Of a stretch of DNA of 64,000 bases, positions 18,817 through 26,167 are shown piece by piece. Numbering within the stretch: the first letter of the stretch is position 1; every line of letters begins with the position of its first letter. A program made the translations under genes and the position numbers. This DNA comes from Micromonospora coxensis (GTDB lineage Bacteria; Actinomycetota; Actinomycetes; Mycobacteriales; Micromonosporaceae), in NCBI RefSeq assembly GCF_900090295.1, contig NZ_LT607753.1:6572001-6636000 (forward strand), written 5' to 3'. Below the pieces are notes generated by a model. It was not told where the DNA came from. It did not search any database and saw only the letters and a program-made list of their open reading frames with translations.

Positions 18817-19131
18817 TCACGTGTCCGTTCCCGTCACGACGGCGCGTCCGCTGCGGACCCACCCGCCGGTGCCGCCGGCGACCGACCGGGCGTCGATGCC
18901 GGCACGGGCCAGGAACTGCGCTGCGGCCAGGCTGCGGTTGCCGCTGGCGCAGATGACGTAGACCGGGCGGTTGCGGGGGAGAGCCGCGACCGTCGCCGGT
19001 AGTTGCCCCAGCGGCACCGGGCGGGCACCCGGCACGTGACCCTCGACGTATTCGAACGGTTCCCGCACGTCCACCACGACAGCGCCGTCGGCGTGCGCGG
19101 CGGCGAACTCCGCCAGGTTGACCTCTCGCAT
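18817..19131 (-). CDS. Rhodanese-like sulfurtransferase
   Basis: A single rhodanese domain of 104 residues: VVVDVREPFEYVEGHVPGARPVPLG and the active-site loop C61-A-S-G-N-R-S. The start is at ATG 19131 with GAGGAAGAG upstream; the longer frame to 19230 would run through the operator. It should transfer or sense persulfide sulfur in the cytoplasm. It is divergent from thioredoxin, and a CsoR/CstR-like palindrome sits 17 bases upstream of its start, overlapping the likely promoter. Confidence 0.88.
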   Translation of the reverse strand: MREVNLAEFAAAHADGAVVVDVREPFEYVEGHVPGARPVPLGQLPATVAALPRNRPVYVICASGNRSLAAAQFLARAGIDARSVAGGTGGWVRSGRAVVTGTDT

Positions 19132-19147
19132 CTCTTCCTCCGCTCTG

Positions 19148-19165
19148 TATACCCTGGGGGGTATA
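19148..19165. promoter_or_regulatory. CsoR/CstR-type operator, copy 1 (rhodanese side)
   Basis: TATACCCTGGGGGGTATA: ATACC/GGTAT ends around a G/C-tract, the pattern bound by CsoR/CstR/RcnR/FrmR-family tetramers. It is the exact reverse complement of the second copy at 19244-19259 over 16 bases, so each divergent gene has its own site in the same orientation relative to transcription. Confidence 0.65.
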
Positions 19166-19242
19166 TCTCGACCATAGCGCGGTAGGTCGGCCCGCCATTG
19201 CTCCACGGGTTGCGGCGGTGAGCGACGCAACCTCCGGGAATG

Positions 19243-19260
19243 TATACCCCCCAGGGTATG
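19243..19260. promoter_or_regulatory. CsoR/CstR-type operator, copy 2 (thioredoxin side)
   Basis: The core ATACCCCCCAGGGTAT (19244-19259) equals copy 1 on the other strand. It lies ~43 bases before the thioredoxin start. No csoR-like gene is in the window, so the repressor would act in trans. Confidence 0.65.
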
Positions 19261-19301
19261 CTGCCTGAGTTGGAAGCCAGTGCCGAAAGCGGAGGTTGGA
19301 C

Positions 19302-19670
19302 ATGGGTAGCGTGGCGCTCAGCAGCGGAAACTTCGAGCAGACCGTGACCGGCGACGGAATCGTGCTGGTCGACTTCTGGGCGAGTTGGTGCGGCCCCTGC
19401 CGCAGCTTCGCGCCCGTGTTCGAACGGGCCAGCGAGAAGCACCCGGACATCGTCTTCGGCAAGGTGAACACCGAGACGGAGCAGAGCCTCGCTGCGGCGG
19501 CCCAGATCCGGTCCATTCCGACGCTGATGGCCTTCCGGGACGGCGTGCTGGTCTTCTCCCAGCCGGGCGCGCTGCCGGCGCACGCTCTGGAGCAGGTGAT
19601 CCAGGCGGTCCGTGACCTGGACATGGACGAGGTGCGGACCAAGATCTCCGGAGCGTCGTCCAGTCGGTGA
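19302..19670 (+). CDS. Thioredoxin
   Basis: A 122-residue thioredoxin with the active site W-A-S-W-C30-G-P-C33 and the cis-proline segment RSIPTLMAFRDG. The ATG at 19302 has GGAGG six bases upstream. There is no signal peptide. A C-terminal tail of ~20 residues (MDEVRTKISGASSSR) is slightly longer than housekeeping TrxA. It shares a divergent, operator-flanked promoter region with a rhodanese, suggesting a role in sulfane-sulfur reduction rather than general redox balance (inference). Confidence 0.93.
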   Translation: MGSVALSSGNFEQTVTGDGIVLVDFWASWCGPCRSFAPVFERASEKHPDIVFGKVNTETEQSLAAAAQIRSIPTLMAFRDGVLVFSQPGALPAHALEQVIQAVRDLDMDEVRTKISGASSSR

Positions 19671-19678
19671 CGCCTCGG

Positions 19679-19717
19679 CCGACGGCAGGGGTGCGGGTCG
19701 TCACCCGCCCCTGTCGG
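19679..19717 (+). terminator. Stem-loop after thioredoxin
   Basis: An imperfect GC-rich hairpin (GCGGGT/ACCCGC at the tip, then GGGG/CCCC-type pairing with small bulges down to CCGA/TCGG) starts nine bases after the stop. Confidence 0.6.
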
Positions 19718-19885
19718 AGGCTGTCGCGACCTCGCCGCATGTCGTCACCGCCACCAGCGCCGTGGGCGTCATCGCCGCACTCGGGTCAGCCGGGTGCGCT
19801 GGCGCACCGGGCTGATCTTCGGCGTGGCCGGCGCCTGCGCGGGCGCCCGGCGGATGCGAGTGCCCCGCGCCCGTCCACTAACCGG

Positions 19886-19912
19886 CCTAGTACTATCCGT
19901 CATAGTACTAGG
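19886..19912. promoter_or_regulatory. BlaI/MecI-type operator
   Basis: Perfect 11-bp inverted arms (CCTAGTACTAT and ATAGTACTAGG) with a 5-base spacer. The TAGTACTA/TACTA elements are those recognised by BlaI/MecI/CopY winged-helix repressors. A third half-site (CCTAGTGCT, 19916-19924) follows. The site lies ~27 bases before the first gene of an operon that encodes a BlaI-family repressor, so autoregulation is likely. Confidence 0.8.
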
Positions 19913-19938
19913 TTTCCTAGTGCTGGACTGGAGGAGAC

Positions 19939-20685
19939 ATGCAGCGCCCCGGAACGCCATCGCGCACCGCCCGGCAGACGCCCCCGATCCGCCGGACGGC
20001 CGGCTGGCTGGCACCGGTCGTGGTCATCGCCATCGTCGCGGTCCTAGCGATCCTCGCCCGACCCGCCGACGAACCGGCGGACCCGGTCGGCGGCACCGCC
20101 GCCGCAGGATCCGGCGGTGGGCAGCAGGCGAACCCCTTCGCCGGCCTGGCCCGGCGCACCCCCAACGATCCTGTCGCGCTCGGGAAACCGGACGCGCCCG
20201 TTGTGATCGTCGAGTACGCCGACTTCCAGTGCCCGTTCTGCGGCCGCTACGCCCGCGAAACCGAACCCAGGCTGATCCGCGAGTACGTCGACCAGGGCCT
20301 GGTCCGCATCGAGTGGCGCGACCTGCCGTACCTGGGCGCACAGTCCCACGACACCGCCGCCGCCGCGCGGGCCGCCGCCGAACAGGGAAAGTTCTGGCAG
20401 TTCCACGACGCCGTGTACGCCAAGGAGCGCCGGGTCAACGGCGGGTCCCTCAACGACGCCGCGCTACGCGACATCGCCGCGCGACTCGGTCTGGACCTGG
20501 CCCGCTTCGACGCCGCCCGGGCGTCCGCCGGCACCCGCGACGCGATCGACCGGGACATCCAGGAGGCCACCTCGATGGGCATCACCGGCACCCCGGCGTT
20601 CATCGTCGGCGACACTCCCGTCATCGGCGCCCAGCCGTACGAGGCGTTCAAGCAGGCCATCGACAAGCAGTTGGACACCCAGTGA
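19939..20685 (+). CDS. Membrane-anchored DsbA-like thiol-disulfide oxidoreductase
   Basis: An N-terminal membrane anchor (WLAPVVVIAIVAVLAILA, residues ~23-40) is followed by a disordered Gly/Ala linker and a DsbA/thioredoxin-fold domain. The active site is C98-P-F-C101 (YADFQCPFCGRYARE), and the cis-proline loop is GTPAFIVG. It faces outside, where it would form or isomerise disulfides or feed electrons. ATG 19939 follows GGAGGAG. It overlaps the CcdA-like gene by 4 bases and heads the BlaI-controlled operon. Confidence 0.9.
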   Translation: MQRPGTPSRTARQTPPIRRTAGWLAPVVVIAIVAVLAILARPADEPADPVGGTAAAGSGGGQQANPFAGLARRTPNDPVALGKPDAPVVIVEYADFQCPFCGRYARETEPRLIREYVDQGLVRIEWRDLPYLGAQSHDTAAAARAAAEQGKFWQFHDAVYAKERRVNGGSLNDAALRDIAARLGLDLARFDAARASAGTRDAIDRDIQEATSMGITGTPAFIVGDTPVIGAQPYEAFKQAIDKQLDTQ

Positions 20686-22034
20686 GCGACATCGGCTACC
20701 TCGCCGCCCTGCTCGGGGGAGTGCTCGCCCTGCTCAGCCCGTGCAGCGCGATGCTGCTGCCCGCCTTCTTCGCGTACGCCTTCCAGAACCCGCGGCAACT
20801 GCTCGCCCGCACCGGCGTCTTCTACCTCGGCCTGGCGGCGGTCCTCGTACCGCTCGGAGTCGGATCCACCGCCGTGGCCGGCGCGTTCTTCCAGCACCGC
20901 GACACCCTGATCCTGCTCGCCGGATGGGCGATCATCATCCTCGGCATCGTGCAACTGGCCGGCAAGGGCTTCGCCTTCGCCCCGGCGCAGCGGTTGATGG
21001 GACGGATCACCGGCGACTCCGCGCTGTCGGTTCTCGCCCTCGGCGCGGTGTACGGACTGGCCGGCTTCTGCTCCGGTCCGATCCTCGGTGGCATCCTGAC
21101 CGTCGCCGCCACCTCCGCGCAGCCCGCGGCCGGTGGTGCCCTGCTGGCCGTGTACGCCCTCGGCATGACCGTCCCGCTGCTGCTGCTCGCCCTGGTCTGG
21201 GACCGGTGGCGCATCGGCGAGCGCCGGTGGCTGCGCGGCCGGCAGTTCTCCGTGGGCCGGCTGCGTCTGCACACCACCTCGACCATCTCAGGCCTGCTCT
21301 TCGTCGCCCTCGGCGTGCTCTTCCTGGTCTTCGACGGCACGGCGGGGCTGGCCGGCGGATTCGGCCTGACCGACCTCGAGGGCGCCGCCCAGGAGTGGGT
21401 GACGACAACCGTCGGCGGGATGTCGGACCTGGCGCTCCTGCTCGCCGTCGCACTCGGCGCGCTGGGAGTCCTGGTGTACCGGTGGCGTCGCGCCCGACCC
21501 TCCGCCGCGAGCGTTTCCGCCCCTGCCGTGAGCGTCGCATCGGATATCGTCGCCTGGCCCGCGCGCAGGTGGGTGGCGGCGGTGCTCGCAGCGGTGGCCA
21601 CCGTCGTCGTGATCGCCGTGCCGACCGATTTGATCGATACTCCGTTCTTCAGCCGCGACATGGCCGTGACCTGGTGGGCATGGCCGGTGCTGCTGGTCAC
21701 CGCTGTGCTCTCCGGACTGCTCGTGGCGACCTACGTCGCACCGGTCGCCGGCACCGGCGATAGGCCGAGCGGCGGCAGCGGGTCCCGCACCGGCGTGACC
21801 GGGGCGACCCTGTCGCTGTTCGCCGTCGGCTGCCCGGTCTGCAACAAGATCGTCCTGCTCGCGCTCGGTTACAGCGGCGCGATGAACTGGTTCGCCCCCG
21901 CGCAGCCGGCACTTGCCGCGGCCTCCGTCGTCCTGCTCGGCTGGGCGTTGCGGCGCCGGCTGCGTGGCGAACGCGCCTGCCCGGTCCCCGCCCGGCCGGA
22001 GCCGGCCACGGCCGGCGGTAGGGTCGCCCCGTGA
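20682..22034 (+). CDS. CcdA-like transmembrane electron carrier with extra C-terminal CPVC domain
   Basis: The N-terminal ~230 residues are a CcdA/DsbD-beta domain with six membrane segments and the paired cysteines C21 (LLSPCSAMLLP) and C130 (AGFCSGPILGG), which shuttle electrons across the membrane. A further ~200 residues with about four membrane segments end in a second Cys pair C384-P-V-C387 (VGCPVCNKIV). Ordinary CcdA is ~230-300 residues, so this is an extended or fused form. GTG 20682 overlaps the DsbA stop. Its natural partner is the DsbA-like protein. Confidence 0.85.
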   Translation: MSDIGYLAALLGGVLALLSPCSAMLLPAFFAYAFQNPRQLLARTGVFYLGLAAVLVPLGVGSTAVAGAFFQHRDTLILLAGWAIIILGIVQLAGKGFAFAPAQRLMGRITGDSALSVLALGAVYGLAGFCSGPILGGILTVAATSAQPAAGGALLAVYALGMTVPLLLLALVWDRWRIGERRWLRGRQFSVGRLRLHTTSTISGLLFVALGVLFLVFDGTAGLAGGFGLTDLEGAAQEWVTTTVGGMSDLALLLAVALGALGVLVYRWRRARPSAASVSAPAVSVASDIVAWPARRWVAAVLAAVATVVVIAVPTDLIDTPFFSRDMAVTWWAWPVLLVTAVLSGLLVATYVAPVAGTGDRPSGGSGSRTGVTGATLSLFAVGCPVCNKIVLLALGYSGAMNWFAPAQPALAAASVVLLGWALRRRLRGERACPVPARPEPATAGGRVAP

Positions 22035-22426
22035 ACAGGCCAGGACGACAGGACTCCGGCGGCGACCGACCGCTGGGCCCGCTGGAGACCGCCGTGATGA
22101 ACGTCCTGTGGGCGGCGCCCGGCCCGCTCACCGTCCGGCAGATGGTCGACGCGCTGGCAGAGCGCGACCTCGCCTACACCACGGTGATGACCGTCCTGGA
22201 CAACCTGCACCGCAAGGGCTGGGCGGACCGCGACCTCGCCGGCCGCGCCTACCGCTACCGCCCCAGGGCCACCCGCGAGGAGCACGTCGGGCAGGTCATG
22301 GCCGAGGCGCTCTCCACCGCCGCCGACCAGCACGCCGCGCTGGCCCGGTTCGTCGACGCGATGACTCCGGCCGAGGCGGCCGCCCTGCGTGAACTGCTCG
22401 ACCAGCGCCGGGAGGCAGCCCCGTGA
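22031..22426 (+). CDS. BlaI/MecI/CopY family transcriptional repressor
   Basis: A 131-residue winged-helix repressor: LGPLETAVMNVLWAAPGPLTVRQMVDAL, then the recognition region LAYTTVMTVLDNLHRKGWADRDLAGRAYRYRP, then the C-terminal dimerisation helices where BlaR-type proteolysis occurs in relatives. It overlaps both neighbours by 4 bases. The TAGTACTA palindrome at 19886 is its probable operator. Confidence 0.92.
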   Translation: MNRPGRQDSGGDRPLGPLETAVMNVLWAAPGPLTVRQMVDALAERDLAYTTVMTVLDNLHRKGWADRDLAGRAYRYRPRATREEHVGQVMAEALSTAADQHAALARFVDAMTPAEAAALRELLDQRREAAP

Positions 22427-23430
22427 CCAGTCTGATGCTGCTGGGCTGGGCGGCCGTGGTCGTGGCCCTCGCCCGCCCCGCCCTCACCGCACCGCGACTG
22501 GCCTCCCTCCCGCGACTGACCATCGGACTCTGGCTCGGTGCGGAACTCTCCGTCACCGTCGCCGTCCTCACCGCCGGGCTGCTCGTCGCCGTACCACCGG
22601 CTGCGCTCGCCGCCGGTCTGGCCGGCATCATCGCCGCCTGTGCGCAGGCACTGGCGAGCCTCGGCGCCCCGAACGGCACGCTCGCCGTGATCGCGTTGCT
22701 CGCCACCACGGTCCTCGCCGCCCGCCTCGCGACCAGCCTGGCCATGACGTTCGCCGGGGCGCGCCGCTGGCGTCGCCGCCACCTCGCCGCGCTGATGCCC
22801 CTGGCCGACACCGATGCGGGCGACGGGTGGACCCTGATCGAGCACGCCACACCCGTGGTCTACTGCCTGCCCGGCCGCCCCGGCCAGGTCGTCGTCACCA
22901 GCGCCGCCCGCGACGCCCTCACCGCCGACGAGTTCGCGGCCGTACTCCGGCACGAACGCGCTCATCTCCGCGGCCGGCACCACGTCCTCGTCGCCCTCGC
23001 CGTCGCGTTCCACCGCGCGTTGCCCGGGCTGGCGATGGCCGGCACCGCGGAGGCGGAGATCCGTCGGCTGGTGGAGCACCTGGCCGACGACCGTGCCAGC
23101 GAACGCCACGGCCGGCACGCCGTCGCCACCGCCATCGTGCAGCTCGCCGACCGTAGCCCTCAGCACGCCCTCGGCGCGGGCACGGGCGCCGTCGACCGGG
23201 TACGTCGGATGCTCGCCCCGCCGGTCCGTCCCCGGGCCCTGCACCGTCTCGTCGCCGCAGGCGCCCTCGGACTGCTGCTGGCCGGACCGCCGACGGTGGC
23301 GGTGGCGTCCGCCGGCCTGACCGTGCACGACGCGACCTGTTCGCACTCGCCGTCCCCGGCGGATGAGCCCGGCGCCACCGGTGTGGCCGCGGGTGCCGAA
23401 CCCGGTGCCGAGACATCTAGCCAGGAGTAG
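22423..23430 (+). CDS. M56 family (BlaR1-like) membrane metallopeptidase
   Basis: Membrane segments at the N-terminus are followed by the zinc site H177-E-R-A-H181 (VLRHERAHLRGRHH) and a downstream ED-like helix (RLVEHLADDRASE). It is 335 residues and lacks the extracellular penicillin-binding sensor domain of BlaR1, as is usual in actinobacteria. In the known system the peptidase inactivates BlaI when the envelope is perturbed. Here it lies immediately after blaI, so it should release the repressor controlling DsbA/CcdA. Confidence 0.88.
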   Translation: MTSLMLLGWAAVVVALARPALTAPRLASLPRLTIGLWLGAELSVTVAVLTAGLLVAVPPAALAAGLAGIIAACAQALASLGAPNGTLAVIALLATTVLAARLATSLAMTFAGARRWRRRHLAALMPLADTDAGDGWTLIEHATPVVYCLPGRPGQVVVTSAARDALTADEFAAVLRHERAHLRGRHHVLVALAVAFHRALPGLAMAGTAEAEIRRLVEHLADDRASERHGRHAVATAIVQLADRSPQHALGAGTGAVDRVRRMLAPPVRPRALHRLVAAGALGLLLAGPPTVAVASAGLTVHDATCSHSPSPADEPGATGVAAGAEPGAETSSQE

Positions 23431-23489
23431 GCCAACACAAGCCGAAGGGCCGGTTCCCGCCAAGATCCGTACCGGCATGATCGGCGACC

Positions 23490-24764
23490 GTGACGATCAA
23501 CACCGCCGGTAACGAATGTCCCCGCTGCGGGCAGGCGACCGTGTCGATCCGCGAGGCGGTGCCCTGGTGTGCCGCCTGTGAGTGGAACCTCGACACCTTC
23601 GACCGGGCCGGGCGGACGCCGGAGTTCGGCTGGGCCTGGATCGACCGCGGCACCTACCGACTGGCGGCGCGACTGACCCGCCAGCAGTACGCGGCGCTGG
23701 TCGACCGACCGCTGGAGTCGTCCGGCCTCGGCCTGGCCGGCGTGGTGACCGCGGTGGCGTCGATCCTGCTCACCGTCGGGGTGGCCGCGCTGGCGGCGAC
23801 CGGGGTGTGGCTGCTGTTCGCCTTCGCGTTCCCGAACATCGCCGTCGTGGCCGGCGTCGCCATGATCGGCCTGGCGGTGGCGTTGCGGCCACGGTTCGGC
23901 CGTCTCGCCCCCGACGTGGACGTCCTCTCCCGTGAGCAGGCGCCGGGGCTGCACGCGTTGGTGGACGAGGTCGCCGCCGCCGTCGGTGCTCCGCTGCCGC
24001 ACGTCGTCGCGGTCGACGACTCGTTCAACGCCTACACCACCTCGGTCGGGCTGCGCCGGCGGCGGGTCCTGGTGCTGGGGCTGCCGCTGTGGGGCGCGTT
24101 GGACGGCCAGGCGCGGGTCGCGCTGCTCGGGCACGAGTTGGGCCACTTCGTCAACGGTGACGTGCGGCGGCTGCTGGTCACCCAGCCGGCGCTGACCATG
24201 CTCGGCAACGCCGCCGACCTGTTCCGCCCGGGGCACGCCTCGGCCGGCGGCGGCATCATCGAGATGATCGGCGACGCGCTGGGCAGGATGCTGTCCTGGA
24301 CGATGTCCCGCCTGCTGTTCGGCGCCCACCTGCTGCTGGTGGTGACCGCGCTGCGCGACAGCCAACGGGCCGAGTACCTGGCCGACGAGATGGCGGCTCG
24401 GGCGGCCGGCACGGACGGCGCCACCCGCATGCTGGACACCCTGTTGCACGGCGACGCGGTGTTGCAGGTCGTCCGGCAGTCGTGCCGGGACGGTGCGGGA
24501 CCGGCGACCTGGCGGGCGGGTGTCGGCCGGTCGCTGACCGCCGCCGCCGACCGGCTCCCGTTGCTGCGCCAGCTCTCCATCCGCGAGCGGACCTCGTTGT
24601 TCGCCTCGCACCCACCGCAGGGTCTGCGGCACCGGATGCTCACCACCCGGGTCCGCCAGGACCCCCGGGCGAGGCTGACCGAGACGAGGGCGGAGCAGAT
24701 CGACGCCGAACTGGCGCGGCACTACGAGCAGGTCGGCCGTCAGCTCGCCTGGGCGGGCGACTGA
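23490..24764 (+). CDS. M48 family metallopeptidase with N-terminal zinc ribbon
   Basis: Two CxxC pairs (C10/C13 and C27/C30) form an N-terminal zinc ribbon. Two membrane segments follow (~82-132), then the M48 catalytic site H215-E-L-G-H219 (ALLGHELGHFVNGD) with a downstream glutamate helix (RAEYLADEMAARAAG). It belongs to the HtpX/Ste24-like membrane proteases that degrade damaged membrane proteins. The start is a GTG. It follows the BlaI-M56 operon after a 59-bp gap and may be co-expressed. Confidence 0.9.
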   Translation: MTINTAGNECPRCGQATVSIREAVPWCAACEWNLDTFDRAGRTPEFGWAWIDRGTYRLAARLTRQQYAALVDRPLESSGLGLAGVVTAVASILLTVGVAALAATGVWLLFAFAFPNIAVVAGVAMIGLAVALRPRFGRLAPDVDVLSREQAPGLHALVDEVAAAVGAPLPHVVAVDDSFNAYTTSVGLRRRRVLVLGLPLWGALDGQARVALLGHELGHFVNGDVRRLLVTQPALTMLGNAADLFRPGHASAGGGIIEMIGDALGRMLSWTMSRLLFGAHLLLVVTALRDSQRAEYLADEMAARAAGTDGATRMLDTLLHGDAVLQVVRQSCRDGAGPATWRAGVGRSLTAAADRLPLLRQLSIRERTSLFASHPPQGLRHRMLTTRVRQDPRARLTETRAEQIDAELARHYEQVGRQLAWAGD

Positions 24765-24990
24765 TCCCTCGATCGTCTCCGCGCTCGGCACTGCGGAAGG
24801 CGGGGGAGCATGCTGTCCTCGGACAGCATCTCGATGTCCTCGGTCAAGGCCGCGACGCCGTCCTCGTCCGGTGCCCGCCGGTCGTGACGACCTGTGAGAT
24901 TCGACCCGGGGACGCGGCTCGCCGGGAGCCGTGTCGGGAAACCGCCACGGACGTGCGTCGATGCGGCGATCGGCCGTAGTTTGCGGGGCC
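24765..24990. other. Intergenic stretch with small hairpin
   Basis: A 9-bp inverted repeat with a 2-base spacer (24810-24829, ATGCTGTCC/GGACAGCAT) follows the M48 gene and could act as terminator or operator. On the minus strand the same bases read LTEDIEMLSEDSMLP, a peptide-like scrap without clear start; no gene is called. Confidence 0.35.
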
Positions 24991-25482
24991 ATGAGACGCA
25001 CACTCGCCCTTGCCGTCGCGACCGCGGCGCTGGCGTCCGTCATCGTCCTTCCCGCCACCGCCGCCCACGCCGCGCCGGACGGCCTCGCCTGCGCCGCGGG
25101 GGGCAGCTACAGCCGCGTCGTTGACGGCACGCCGACCACGTTCTGGCTGGTCGGCTCCGTCAGCACCTATCGGTACTGGCACGTCGTCGACGCCACCTCC
25201 GACACCTATCGGCGCAGCTACGTCGTACGGTGCAGCGGCGACACCATCGTCACCGCCACGGATCTGGCCGTGACCGCCACCGGCGGTGATCGCTGCGGCA
25301 GCACCTCGACCACCCAGTACCAGTACGTCGGCGCGCGGACCGGCCTCGAGCCGAATCCGGGCTGGCCGGGGTTCAACCTGGAGTACGAGTACCACTACTG
25401 GCACGTGAAGCGCTGGGTGTGGTCGGGAATCCGCGGGTACTGGACCTACGACCACTCCGAACTCGCCCGCTGCCTCGTCTGA
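24991..25482 (+). CDS. Secreted hypothetical protein
   Basis: A clear signal peptide (MRRTLALAVATAALASVIVL ... AAHAA) precedes a ~135-residue mature domain rich in Tyr, Trp and Ser. It contains four cysteines (LACAAGG, VRCSGD, DRCGST, LARCLV) likely in two disulfides, and an aromatic segment YEYHYWHVKRWVWSG. No enzyme motif or family is recognised. The upstream in-frame ATG at 24931 would add a non-signal leader, so 24991 is chosen. Confidence 0.75.
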   Translation: MRRTLALAVATAALASVIVLPATAAHAAPDGLACAAGGSYSRVVDGTPTTFWLVGSVSTYRYWHVVDATSDTYRRSYVVRCSGDTIVTATDLAVTATGGDRCGSTSTTQYQYVGARTGLEPNPGWPGFNLEYEYHYWHVKRWVWSGIRGYWTYDHSELARCLV

Positions 25483-25526
25483 GAAGCGTCGGACATGCCA
25501 CCCGGCGATGGTGGCGGCGGGGCCCG

Positions 25527-25557
25527 GCTGCTCGGCCCGGCCGGCGGGCCGAGCAGC
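25527..25557. terminator. Bidirectional terminator
   Basis: A perfect 13-bp stem (GCTGCTCGGCCCG and its complement) with a 5-base loop lies between the stops of the convergent secreted-protein and hemerythrin genes. Confidence 0.85.
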
Positions 25558-25594
25558 GCGGGCGGGTCGCCGGCCCGGCCGGACCCCTACCGGT

Positions 25595-26167
25595 TCAGCT
25601 CTTCGACGGCTTGCGGACGGCGTCGCGGACCCGGTCGATGACGGCCAGGGCGGGACCGGCCGCCAGGTTGCCCTTGGCCGTCTGGGCGCGGGGGTGTGGC
25701 CGCGTCGGCGCGGTCGCCTCGGCGGCGCGGACGGCGGTGGCGAGGCTGCGCAGCCGGTCGGCCGGCACGTGTTGGCGTAGTCGGGGGAACTCGTAGCGCT
25801 CCTCGTAGCGGGCGTGGGTGAGCACGGCGTCGCGCAGCAGGATGATGCCGACATCGAAGCCGTCGGCGTCCACGCCGCCGGCGATCAGCGTCTTCAGTGT
25901 CTCCTTGGCCTGCCGCTCCTCGTCGAGGCGCTCGTCGACCATCGCGTCGCCCCCGCCGCCGGGCAGCGTCCGGGCGAGGGGGTGCACGACCTCCTCCTCG
26001 GCGGTCTCGTGCGCGGCGAGCAGCTTGACCAGGTCGTCGAAGGCGTCCCGCCGGGTGCTGCCGATGACCAGCAGGAAGAGCTGCTCGATGCGGGCGTGCT
26101 GGGCCAGCAGCAGGTCGACCACGTCCTCCTGTGGTCCGGGCGTGGCCGGGGCGTCGGTGTCAGGCAT
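25595..26167 (-). CDS. Hemerythrin domain protein
   Basis: A four-helix HHE domain: LLLAQHARIEQLF, KLLAAHETAEEEVVHPLAR and LTHARYEERYEFPRL provide the His/Glu ligands of a diiron site. Length is 190 residues with a basic C-terminal tail. It probably binds O2, NO or iron in the cytoplasm. Its ATG lies inside the 3' end of the upstream ferritin-like gene (8-base overlap), so the two are translationally coupled. Confidence 0.9.
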   Translation of the reverse strand: MPDTDAPATPGPQEDVVDLLLAQHARIEQLFLLVIGSTRRDAFDDLVKLLAAHETAEEEVVHPLARTLPGGGGDAMVDERLDEERQAKETLKTLIAGGVDADGFDVGIILLRDAVLTHARYEERYEFPRLRQHVPADRLRSLATAVRAAEATAPTRPHPRAQTAKGNLAAGPALAVIDRVRDAVRKPSKS

